DNA of 6,475 nucleotides. It comes from Chitinophagaceae bacterium. Lineage in GTDB: Bacteria > Bacteroidota > Bacteroidia > Chitinophagales > Chitinophagaceae. Location: positions 18,366-24,840 of the forward strand of contig PLXD01000540.1 in the NCBI GenBank assembly GCA_003151295.1, read 5' to 3'. The translations under genes were made by a program, and so were the position numbers. Within the stretch, counting starts at the first letter, position 1. The number at the start of each line of letters is the position of its first letter. Under the pieces are notes generated by a model. The model searched no databases and was not told the origin of the DNA. It saw only the letters and a list, made by a program, of their open reading frames with translations. This document shows positions 1 through 6,475 of this stretch, piece by piece.

Positions 1-579
1 TCGCGGCAGGGTCCGGGTATACCCGTATTGATCCTGCTTCGTCCATTTTAAGACGACCGTCGCTACCTGTTCCCCAAACTTTACGGATCGCTCGTACACA
101 TCCCCGTGAATCGTTTTTTTATGGATCTGCCGGTCCACGGAATCATATAGTTGCTGAAACATATCCTTGGAGAAGACGAGGGCATAAGCAGTCTTGTGAA
201 AAGCGGCAGTTCCTGCTACCAGCCAATTATACACCGCTCCGGGCTCCGGAGAGGGGAACACCACGGAATCGCCTTCCGGCGTCGTTAGCCCGTTCAGCCG
301 GCCGGCAAAAGTTTTGTAGACGGGCTTCCCAGGGCGAGCAGCCTCATAGAAAGCGATCATCGAATACACATAGTCCCTGCTGGCCACCGGGGGAGACGTG
401 ATATCCCGTATCATTGTTTGCGTCAGGGTACTCAACACTTTCTCCGCCAGCCGGGTATCCTGGAATGTCAGCCCCTGATCCTGGGCCTTGGCGTTAAAGA
501 AGAATAGCAAAGGAGCAAGCAAGAGGAAGAACGATTTCCCGAATGCCTTACCGGATCCGGAATATTTGCATTTTGTCAT
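1..579 (-). CDS. Vanadium-dependent haloperoxidase / PAP2-like exported protein, N-terminal 193 aa (3' end outside window)
   Basis: The frame is open from ATG at 579-577 to the left edge, giving 193 codons with no stop. In-frame stops lie just upstream and the next in-frame ATG is codon 56, past the signal sequence, so this start is well determined. No clear Shine-Dalgarno site precedes it. Residues 1-32 look like a type I signal peptide: a basic start, a Phe/Leu-rich core at about 17-29, then AKA before Gln33. The mature part has segments I recall from Bacteroidota haloperoxidase-like proteins: IRDITSPPVASRDYVYSMIA, then FYEAARPG, a Lys-Thr-Phe-Ala-Gly-Arg-Leu-Asn-Gly-Leu stretch, and YTRTLP near the edge. 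The vanadate/phosphate-binding Lys, Arg and His residues of this fold lie in the C-terminal half, outside the window, so activity cannot be judged. The gene overlaps the upstream FG-GAP gene by 32 nt, suggesting co-transcription and coupled translation. It could instead be a non-halogenating PAP2-type phosphatase. Confidence 0.8.
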   Translation of the reverse strand, partial: MTKCKYSGSGKAFGKSFFLLLAPLLFFFNAKAQDQGLTFQDTRLAEKVLSTLTQTMIRDITSPPVASRDYVYSMIAFYEAARPGKPVYKTFAGRLNGLTTPEGDSVVFPSPEPGAVYNWLVAGTAAFHKTAYALVFSKDMFQQLYDSVDRQIHKKTIHGDVYERSVKFGEQVATVVLKWTKQDQYGYTRTLPR

Positions 580-3500
580 TGTTATTGGCTACGATTATAA
601 AATTATCTATCTGCACCATCTTACGTGCATCCTTATCCGCATGTAAACCCGCGGCCCCGGGAACCACCCTGAACACCGGGCCAGCCGCCGGGCCGCCCGC
701 TGGCCCTGCCTGGCCTGCTCCACCGCTCACACCTGAACTGCCGCTCCCTGTTCCCGCCTCACCCTGCGTAAGCAGCAATCCTTTTCCCGCATCCTGCCTG
801 CCCCACTCCGCCCTGACCGCATAATCGTTACCCACCAGCAGGATATCCTTCAGCCTGTTACTGTTACCAATAACTCCCTGACCGTTGGCTGCTTTTCCAT
901 TCTCCGGCTTTTCTCCTGTAAAGTATCCGGTTAAAAGATCCCGGACAGGAAAAGCCTGCGCCTCCCTCGGGAAAGGCACAAAATGAAAGTTTCCTCCATC
1001 GTTTATGAAGACCCCGGAGCGAAACTCCACCGCCTCCAGGTGCAGTGCTCCTGCCAATTGTTCCTTTGTGAAAATATCATTGACCGTAGCATCGCTATAG
1101 GATTGATAGGTAGGGAATTTGGCCTTAAAAGAAGGTACCTGGTCGAGCAACTCGTCCCGGGTCGCCACCGGGTAGCTCTTACCCTGGATATAATAACTCA
1201 GGATCGCATCCATCGTTCCGTTATTATCGAGATCTGCTGCGTCCACGGTGACCGGCTCGGAGATCGAAGGCTTCATTTGCCCGTTCAACCCCTGATTACC
1301 CGCCAGGATATCCAGGTCGCCGTCATTGTCTATATCTTCTATCTTCAGGCAATTCCACCACCCCGAAGAATTAGGGATCACCATTTTTCTATCCGCGCTG
1401 AAATAAGGGGCATCGCGCTGCCCGAAAAGGATCGTCACCGGCATGAACTCGCCAGCCAGTACCAGGTCGCTTACACCGTCCTTGTTTATATCGGCTACTT
1501 TGACGGCGCAGACCATGCCTATGTTTTTCAGGAAATCCGGGGTGATATCCCTCAATACCCCCTTGTCGTTCTTGAATAGATAGCTATGGGGCGCGGCCGG
1601 GTACTCACCCGTCTTTACCTGCCCTGCCCGGAAGATCTCCGGGTATCCGTCACCGTCAATATCGAATGCGACGACCGGGCCGCCGGAAGAAACCGTCGGC
1701 GGCACCACATCCGGGCGGCTGCTGAAATTACCCTTGCCGTCATTCCAATAGATATGATCCTGAAAATTCGACTCGTTACCCCCGCTGACCACATAGAGAT
1801 CGAGAGCTCCGTCATGATCCAGGTCGGCGAAGACAGCCTCCACACCTTCGGAAAGGAAATCCTTCTCTAACACTTTGTCCCCCTGCTCTTCAAATTTTCC
1901 GTCTCCGTAGTTGACGAGGATAGCGCCCGTCTGTCCCTTGCCGCCTCCCACAAAAAGATCGGGACGTCCGTCTCCGTCCACATCCCCAACCGCCATGGCG
2001 GGGCCTTTGCGGGAGTATTGACGGGGAAGCAGGGGCTCTCTTTTAAAATCGTTATACTCATCTTCGGAGTGGACGAAGGGGAGATTGGCATTACTGATCT
2101 CCGTAAACACAGGAGGCGGAGGAACAGCCTTCTTAGGCGTACCTGCCGTATTCCCTTCGGCTTTATTCGCGTCCGTTTTATTCGCGTTGGCTCCATTCGC
2201 GTTACCCCCCTTCGCGTTGACCGCATTAAGGTAATCGAGTTTGATCGTCTGGTTAACAGCCTGCTGAGGCAAGGTCTGGATCCTGCCATCCTTCCAGGTC
2301 ACGGTAACGCTTACTGTCTGACGCTTGCCCAATCCGAAGATCAGGCAGGGCTCGGAAGAGGACTCGAATCCGTGATTGAGCTCCAGCTCCTGCAATTGCT
2401 GAAAGCCGTCGGCGGCTGAAACCAATACCTTGGCCCCAATGCCGAAAGGATTTTTAGACTCGCCCGCAAATCTTATTTTCAGGTAATTGTTCTTCAGGTC
2501 TTCGGCATGATTCTGCCAGATGAAGGCCGGCTGGTTGATATTATTTACCACGAGATCCCAGTCTCCGTCATTGTCAAAATCGCCATAGGCAGCGCCATTG
2601 GATAAGGAAGGAAGGTCCATCCCCCATTTTTTGGTGACATTTTCGAATTCCAGCTGGCCGGTATTCCTGAACAAATAACTTTTCACCTGGGAGGATGGCA
2701 TTTTTTTTACAAGCTCGTAGAGATCGGGCTTATGGCCGGCTTCGATGGCCTTTCGCATTTCCTCCGGCGTCGTATATTTCAGGAAATCCAGGTTGGTGTA
2801 ATCACGCATATACCCATTCGTTATGAACAGGTCCTGCCAGCCGTCCAGGTCGAAATCCCCGAACAACGCCGACCAGCTCCAATCGGTATTGGAGACGCCC
2901 GCGAGCTGACCGACTTCGCTGAATTGGATGCTGTCGCCATACTTACCAGCGACATGCAGCATATTGCGCATGTATTGGTAATAATAGCCGTGCTGCACCA
3001 GGTTCTGGAAATGATCATAGCCATCCGGTCCTTTAAGCAACTTTTGTCTCCTGTTGCTTTCCGGAAGCATGTCCAGGGTAATGAGATCGCTCAGCCCGTC
3101 GTTATTGACATCGGCCACATCGCAGCCCATTGAAAATTTAGAAGTATGCCCCATATAGGATCGGACGGATTCCTTAAAAGTACCGTCGTGCTGGTTGATA
3201 TACAGGTAATCGTCCTCGTCGTAGTCATTTGACACATAGAGATCGCTCCATCCGTCACTGTTGAAGTCCGCGACGACAGCCCCCAGCCCGAAACAGAGTG
3301 GGTTGGAGATGATCCCTGCCTTGTCGGTCACATCGGTAAAATGATTATTCCCGTCATTGTGGAACAATTTATCGCCCGCCAGGGAGTCATGGGCCGATTT
3401 CATATAGGCGATGTCGAAATTCTTCATTCGCTTGATGGAATGACGCAGGAGGAACAGGTCCAGGTAACCATCGTTATCATAATCGAAAAAGACTGCCTGC

Positions 3501-4003
3501 GTGGAATTACCCTTGGTATCCACCCCGTATTGGGCAGCCATCTCTTTGAAAGTGCCGTCATGTTGGTTGATGAATAGCAGGTTGCGCCGGTCCTCCAGGT
3601 CCCCGTTCCCCGACCGGCAGATATAGATGTCGAGCCAGCCGTCGGCATTCACATCGGCCAGCGTGACTCCCGTCTTCCATCCATCTGCCCGGACCTTCGA
3701 TTTTTTGCTGATGTCCTCGAATACGAAATGCCCTTTGTTCAGGTATACCTTGGGTTGATCCATATTGGAAGTAAATACGATATCGGGCAGCCCATCATTG
3801 TTCAGGTCGCCTACCGCAACTCCTCCCCCATTGTAGAAATATTCGTAGGCCAGAACATTATGTTCGGACGACTCCGTGATGTTATTTTGAAAGCTGATGC
3901 CTGATTGTTTGGGAGGTACTAAGGTGAACAGGCTTTGGCAGTTGCCAAAGGTAGACAGGAGGCAAGCGGGTAGTAGCAAATAAATGAGGCAGGCGGATTT
4001 CAT
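548..4003 (-). CDS. Exported FG-GAP/VCBS repeat protein with central ASPIC/UnbV domain (CRTAC1-like), 1151 aa
   Basis: This is a complete gene from ATG at 4003 to TAA at 550-548. Residues 1-22 are a hydrophobic export signal. The likely cut is before Gln23; LPAC at 11-14 is a weaker lipobox candidate. Ca2+-binding loops of the DxDxDG/DxNxDG type begin at residues 66, 117, 174, 246, 298, 383 and 475, as in integrin-like beta-propellers. Residues about 518-590 match an ASPIC/UnbV domain (NPFGIGAKV, later a Trp-Lys-Asp-Gly-Arg turn). An Asn/Ala linker (596-620) and a Pro run follow, then six more loops at 674, 727, 781, 838, 890 and 924. A degenerate last repeat at about 1011-1055 and a Gly/Ala-rich stretch at 1081-1119 precede the end. 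Such proteins are common next to SusC/SusD genes. Their role is mostly unknown; a surface or periplasmic binding scaffold is my inference. The start lies in an A/T-rich stretch without a Shine-Dalgarno site. I see no frameshift. Confidence 0.93.
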   Translation of the reverse strand: MKSACLIYLLLPACLLSTFGNCQSLFTLVPPKQSGISFQNNITESSEHNVLAYEYFYNGGGVAVGDLNNDGLPDIVFTSNMDQPKVYLNKGHFVFEDISKKSKVRADGWKTGVTLADVNADGWLDIYICRSGNGDLEDRRNLLFINQHDGTFKEMAAQYGVDTKGNSTQAVFFDYDNDGYLDLFLLRHSIKRMKNFDIAYMKSAHDSLAGDKLFHNDGNNHFTDVTDKAGIISNPLCFGLGAVVADFNSDGWSDLYVSNDYDEDDYLYINQHDGTFKESVRSYMGHTSKFSMGCDVADVNNDGLSDLITLDMLPESNRRQKLLKGPDGYDHFQNLVQHGYYYQYMRNMLHVAGKYGDSIQFSEVGQLAGVSNTDWSWSALFGDFDLDGWQDLFITNGYMRDYTNLDFLKYTTPEEMRKAIEAGHKPDLYELVKKMPSSQVKSYLFRNTGQLEFENVTKKWGMDLPSLSNGAAYGDFDNDGDWDLVVNNINQPAFIWQNHAEDLKNNYLKIRFAGESKNPFGIGAKVLVSAADGFQQLQELELNHGFESSSEPCLIFGLGKRQTVSVTVTWKDGRIQTLPQQAVNQTIKLDYLNAVNAKGGNANGANANKTDANKAEGNTAGTPKKAVPPPPVFTEISNANLPFVHSEDEYNDFKREPLLPRQYSRKGPAMAVGDVDGDGRPDLFVGGGKGQTGAILVNYGDGKFEEQGDKVLEKDFLSEGVEAVFADLDHDGALDLYVVSGGNESNFQDHIYWNDGKGNFSSRPDVVPPTVSSGGPVVAFDIDGDGYPEIFRAGQVKTGEYPAAPHSYLFKNDKGVLRDITPDFLKNIGMVCAVKVADINKDGVSDLVLAGEFMPVTILFGQRDAPYFSADRKMVIPNSSGWWNCLKIEDIDNDGDLDILAGNQGLNGQMKPSISEPVTVDAADLDNNGTMDAILSYYIQGKSYPVATRDELLDQVPSFKAKFPTYQSYSDATVNDIFTKEQLAGALHLEAVEFRSGVFINDGGNFHFVPFPREAQAFPVRDLLTGYFTGEKPENGKAANGQGVIGNSNRLKDILLVGNDYAVRAEWGRQDAGKGLLLTQGEAGTGSGSSGVSGGAGQAGPAGGPAAGPVFRVVPGAAGLHADKDARKMVQIDNFIIVANNNDKMQIFRIR
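647..763 (-). other. Gly/Ala/Pro-rich low-complexity segment near the C-terminus of the FG-GAP protein
   Basis: Codons 1081-1119 of the FG-GAP gene encode mostly Gly, Ala, Ser and Pro (for example GAGQAGPAGGPAAGP). The DNA is visibly richer in G and C than the surrounding gene. It sits where related proteins, as I recall them, have a short Asp-Gly-Lys-Gly-Asn-Phe-type loop, so it is probably a loop expansion. The reading frame is kept, and the conserved-looking C-terminal strand segment (VQIDNFIIVANNNDKMQIF) follows intact. Confidence 0.7.
2151..2218 (-). repeat. 15-bp in-frame tandem repeat coding an Asn/Ala-rich interdomain linker
   Basis: On the minus strand the core AACGCGAA recurs exactly every 15 bp at 2218-2211, 2203-2196 and 2188-2181. 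A one-base variant (GACGCGAA) lies at 2173-2166 and a degraded copy (GAAGGGAA) at 2158-2151. The intervening seven bases vary. The repeat encodes five-residue units NAKGG, NANGA, NANKT, DANKA and EGNTA, residues 596-620 of the FG-GAP protein. It lies between the ASPIC/UnbV domain and the second FG-GAP array. Because the period is a multiple of three, gain or loss of units would lengthen or shorten the linker without a frameshift. Confidence 0.85.
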
Positions 4004-4021
4004 ATAGACTATATATAAGAA

Positions 4022-4060
4022 TGAAAGGAAAGATAATCATAAAAATTATCTTTCCTTTCA
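4022..4060 (-). promoter_or_regulatory. Perfect 16-bp stem-loop between susD-like and FG-GAP genes
   Basis: The arms at 4022-4037 and 4045-4060 (TGAAAGGAAAGATAAT and its exact complement) are separated by a 7-nt loop. The element begins 18 bases after the susD-like stop codon and ends 19 bases before the FG-GAP start codon. Only 4 of 16 pairs are G-C, and the bases after the stem (TTCTTATATATAG) are not a clean T-run, so it is not a textbook intrinsic terminator. It could be a partial terminator or attenuator, an RNA-stabilising 3' hairpin for the susCD part of the transcript, or a processing site. The inverted repeat is directly visible; its role is inference. Confidence 0.6.
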
Positions 4061-4077
4061 AACAAAGCATTTTACAA

Positions 4078-5706
4078 CTAAGGTGCTGAATCCCAATAAA
4101 CACGGGTCGTGAACAGATCCTTACCCTGGTTGGCTAAAGCTGCCTGGTAATTGGCCGCATTCAGCGTCGCTTCCTCGGTCGGATAGGCCAGCCTGCGCGG
4201 AATGGTGCCGCCGCTGGCATTGCCCGGGTAATTGACGGGGTTCAGACCGGGGAACCCGCTCCTGCGCCAGTAGGCCCATTCTTCTATAAAGTTTAAAGTG
4301 ACGGCTGATAATGTATACATCTCGTTACCGATAGCATTCATTTTATCACTCAGCGTGGTGGCAGGATAGGGATTCGTTGCCTGGTAGGCTGTGATGGCCG
4401 CCGGGGTAATCACATAAGGAGAACCATTGGTCGCATTGTTATAGGACAGTATAGTTTGGAGAGAAGCAGCCTGCGCCGTCTGGAACTCTGTTTGAGCAGA
4501 CCCGGTGGCCCATCCCCTTTCAATAGCTTCCGTTTTCAGGAATTCGGATTCCGCATAGGTCAATAGCAATTGCGGGCTATTGTCCTGGTAGATATAGGGA
4601 TTCGCCACGGAGAAGCAGCACCCGGCGGCGCTCGCAAAACCGGTCGTATCCATCAGGGTCTGTCCTGCAATGAAGCCATTCGGCAACCCATTCTGATGCG
4701 CCGCTATCGTATCTCCGAGATAGACACCCTTAAAGGGCTGAGGGCCTGTCGTGGTGGGGATCGTTGCAATCATCCCGAGTCTCGGGTCATTCCGCTGCTT
4801 CATAATATTGACCAGGGTCCGGCCCCATTGAATATCGCCCAGCGCTATCTCACCACGGTGAGAATTATTGGAAGCCCCCAGGTTATAGGAATTGGGATTG
4901 ATGCTCTGGGAAGGACCACCGGGCCAGTTGATTTGAAATGTTTCTGCATTGCTGGCTATTAATCCCCCGGTAATGGCTTTAGCAGCCCATGTCTGAGCTG
5001 TGGCCGGATCTACTTTCTGAAGTCGCATGGCCACGCGAAGCATCAGGGAATTCGCAAAATGCTTCCAGGAAGTAATGTTGCCGTTGTAGGCGAAATCTGC
5101 TCCCGCCGGGATATAAGCACTCGAACTCAATGCAGCTCCTGCCACCGCCAGTTCATTCAGCATATCCGCATAGATATCCTTTTGTTTGTCGAAGGGGGGT
5201 GTATAAGTCTGAGATATATAACCGAGACCTGCCTGAAAGTAAGGAACGTCTCCATAGATATCAGTCGTTTCCTGGAACAGGAAGACCTTTAGAATGCGTG
5301 TCATGGATAAGATGTTCACATTCGTCACAGAATCCAGCCTGGCGGAAGCGATCAGCTGCACCATACTCTTGATCGCATTAAGATAATGACCTTCCCCGCT
5401 ACTGCTGAACCCGAACCAGGCGCCGGAAGGTTCGTCACTATAGATATATTTATCGCCGGGATACTGAGCCCCGTTGATGGAAGCCATCTCCTGTATCAGC
5501 GTGGCGCTGTACATAAGATCCGTCCGCCATTGGGTATACCCCGGATCATTCTGCGATCCGGCCATCATCAACTGCGACTCCGCAAAGGTATAATCCAGGG
5601 GTACACTGGTCGGCTTCGTAGGATCCACATTGGTCTTACTGAAATTTTTTGTACACGAAAAAAGTGTGATCGCCAGACCTGATGCTATAATTAATTTACG
5701 AATCAT
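4078..5706 (-). CDS. SusD/RagB-family outer-membrane lipoprotein (SusD-like_2 type), 542 aa
   Basis: This is a complete gene from ATG at 5706 to TAG at 4080-4078. Residues 1-17 are a lipoprotein signal with lipobox LFSC, so Cys18 would be lipidated and the protein anchored at the outer membrane. In SusCD systems this protein forms the ligand-binding lid over the SusC barrel. Segments typical of the SusD-like_2 group are visible: NVDPTKP just after the anchor, RILKVFLFQETTDIYGDVPY (137-156), WKHFANSLMLRVAMR (214-228), QRNDPRLG (304-311), LLLTYAESEFLKTEA (380-394), EEWAYWRRSGFPGL (475-488) and FTTRVYWD near the end. Length is normal for the family. It starts 26 bp after the SusC-like stop, behind an A-rich stretch usual for Bacteroidota, so the two are surely co-transcribed. 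A vicinal Cys363-Cys364 pair is an oddity. The ligand cannot be read from the sequence. Confidence 0.95.
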   Translation of the reverse strand: MIRKLIIASGLAITLFSCTKNFSKTNVDPTKPTSVPLDYTFAESQLMMAGSQNDPGYTQWRTDLMYSATLIQEMASINGAQYPGDKYIYSDEPSGAWFGFSSSGEGHYLNAIKSMVQLIASARLDSVTNVNILSMTRILKVFLFQETTDIYGDVPYFQAGLGYISQTYTPPFDKQKDIYADMLNELAVAGAALSSSAYIPAGADFAYNGNITSWKHFANSLMLRVAMRLQKVDPATAQTWAAKAITGGLIASNAETFQINWPGGPSQSINPNSYNLGASNNSHRGEIALGDIQWGRTLVNIMKQRNDPRLGMIATIPTTTGPQPFKGVYLGDTIAAHQNGLPNGFIAGQTLMDTTGFASAAGCCFSVANPYIYQDNSPQLLLTYAESEFLKTEAIERGWATGSAQTEFQTAQAASLQTILSYNNATNGSPYVITPAAITAYQATNPYPATTLSDKMNAIGNEMYTLSAVTLNFIEEWAYWRRSGFPGLNPVNYPGNASGGTIPRRLAYPTEEATLNAANYQAALANQGKDLFTTRVYWDSAP

Positions 5707-5732
5707 ACTGATTTTTTTAAGAATTTAAAGAA

Positions 5733-6475
5733 TTAGAATTTCAAATTAAGGTTCACACCCATCGTTCTTGTAATGGGCATACCGGTGAATTCTAAGCCCT
5801 GTGCGTTACCATTATTATAAGTAGATTCCGGGTCGATATTGGGAGTCTTCTTCTTGATCGTCCATAGATTCCTTCCTACTACGGATATAGTGGCCGATTT
5901 GAAAGGTGTCTTACCCCATGATTTTACCGGCAGCGAATAATCCAGGGTCAAAGAACGCAACTTAATAAAATCAGAAGAATATACAAAAGGCTCACCGAAA
6001 CCGTACAGGTTTTGGTAGTACGTGGTGGCATTGACATTTTTAGCATTAGGCGTTTGCCCATCCTCCATAACCCCTTTGCCCACTACACCCCCTTCCCTGC
6101 CGGGCAGCGTTGCTTTGGCCAGCCCATACCGGAAGGCCAGGGCATTGGTGCCGGAATAAATAAAACCACCGAACTTGCCATCGACGAGGATATCCAGCGT
6201 AAATCTCTTATACCGGAAGGAGTTCGTGATACCACCTACCCATGGTGATACCCCTGACCCCATGTCTTTATACGTGACAGTTGCATCCGGAAGGCCCGTA
6301 GCATTATAAATGATCTGGCCGGCAGGATTCCTGTTATAAGCCTGTGCCTGAATTTCTGCGTAGGGCTTACCGATCTGGTCCACGATATTCACTGTTTGTG
6401 AGCGGGGATTGGCGACTGTTAATTGTTTGAGGTTACCATAAAGCGCAACGACCTCGCTCTTATTATAGGAGAAGT
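5733..6475 (-). CDS. SusC/RagA-family TonB-dependent outer-membrane receptor, C-terminal 246 aa (5' end outside window)
   Basis: The frame is open from the right edge to TAA at 5735-5733, with 246 visible residues. It is the C-terminal part of the 22-strand barrel of a SusC-type transporter, which imports ligand into the periplasm using TonB energy. Supporting features are NKSEVVALYGN followed by LTVANPRS near the edge, GKPYAEIQA, the segment SFRYKRFTLDILVDGKFGG, FIKLRSLTLDYSLP, VVGRNLWTI, NIDPES, and the terminal strand MGVNLNLKF ending in Phe, as expected for BAM-inserted barrels. These are hallmarks of the SusC/RagA branch of TonB-dependent receptors. The N-terminal signal, carboxypeptidase-like domain and plug lie upstream, outside the window, as does any operon promoter. 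A GTG at 6392 is an internal Val codon, not a start. Confidence 0.95.
   Translation of the reverse strand, partial: FSYNKSEVVALYGNLKQLTVANPRSQTVNIVDQIGKPYAEIQAQAYNRNPAGQIIYNATGLPDATVTYKDMGSGVSPWVGGITNSFRYKRFTLDILVDGKFGGFIYSGTNALAFRYGLAKATLPGREGGVVGKGVMEDGQTPNAKNVNATTYYQNLYGFGEPFVYSSDFIKLRSLTLDYSLPVKSWGKTPFKSATISVVGRNLWTIKKKTPNIDPESTYNNGNAQGLEFTGMPITRTMGVNLNLKF

Noticed and set aside
543..824. Plus-strand 93-aa frame with a Pro/Ala-rich tail
   Set aside because: The tail is the antisense reading of the Gly/Ala-rich segment of the FG-GAP gene, and the frame sits wholly within coding sequence of the other strand.
983..1579. Long open frame on the plus strand (198 aa), with similar ones at 1586-1870, 2018-2419, 2732-3133 and 3341-3577
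   Set aside because: They are antisense to the FG-GAP gene. Their recurrent Ile/Val/Asp-rich phrases are the reverse complement of the repeated Ca2+-loop codons, and they resemble no family.
2151..2218. CRISPR-like array
   Set aside because: The repeat core is 8 bp with 7-bp variable parts, in frame within a coding region, far too short for CRISPR repeats and spacers.
1615..2289. Minus-strand frames of 76 and 140 aa inside the FG-GAP gene
   Set aside because: They are alternate-frame readings of a continuous, well-supported gene. No frameshift is needed to explain the protein.
4040..4075. Possible Bacteroidota promoter (TTTG then TATCTTTC) before the FG-GAP gene
   Set aside because: The spacer is about 23 bases, longer than usual, the -7 element has a mismatch at its final G, and both elements overlap the inverted repeat.
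3882..4103. Minus-strand 73-aa frame across the susD–FG-GAP gap
   Set aside because: It overlaps the end of one gene and the start of the next out of frame, and reads through the stem-loop. Its hydrophobic look comes from A/T-rich DNA.
4570..5682. Plus-strand frames opposite the SusD-like gene (4570-4962, 5059-5292, 5130-5372, 5386-5682) and 6012-6248 opposite the SusC-like gene
   Set aside because: They lie antisense to clear family members, show no recognisable domain, and overlap one another in different frames.

Overview
The window looks like part of a Bacteroidota chromosome, most likely from the Chitinophagaceae or a related family. The evidence is a SusC/SusD outer-membrane pair, large secreted FG-GAP/VCBS–ASPIC proteins, A/T-rich gaps without clear Shine-Dalgarno sites, and moderate GC in the genes. 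The family-level placement is inference from gene content only. Every convincing gene is on the minus strand, so transcription runs from right to left.

In transcription order: (1) 6475-5733 is the C-terminal part of a SusC/RagA-type TonB-dependent receptor, whose start lies outside the window. (2) After 26 bp comes a complete SusD-like lipoprotein (5706-4078). (3) A 74-bp gap carries a perfect 16-bp inverted repeat with a 7-nt loop (4022-4060). (4) Next is a 1151-aa exported protein (4003-548) with seven DxDxDG-type FG-GAP motifs, an ASPIC/UnbV domain, a short Asn/Ala linker encoded by a 15-bp tandem repeat, and six more FG-GAP motifs. (5) Its 3' end overlaps by 32 nt the start of an exported protein that resembles the N-terminus of Bacteroidota vanadium-dependent haloperoxidase/PAP2-like proteins (579 to 1). 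That gene runs off the left edge, so its catalytic residues cannot be seen.

Together the genes read as one operon-like module: a surface importer (SusC barrel plus SusD lid), a large Ca2+-binding propeller protein, and a secreted enzyme candidate. The SusCD pair probably binds and imports a ligand, and the two downstream exported proteins probably act on or present it. The ligand cannot be deduced here. No promoter is visible, because the operon start lies upstream of the right edge. There are no RNA genes, insertion sequences or CRISPR arrays. Apart from the 26-bp and 74-bp gaps, the window is fully coding.
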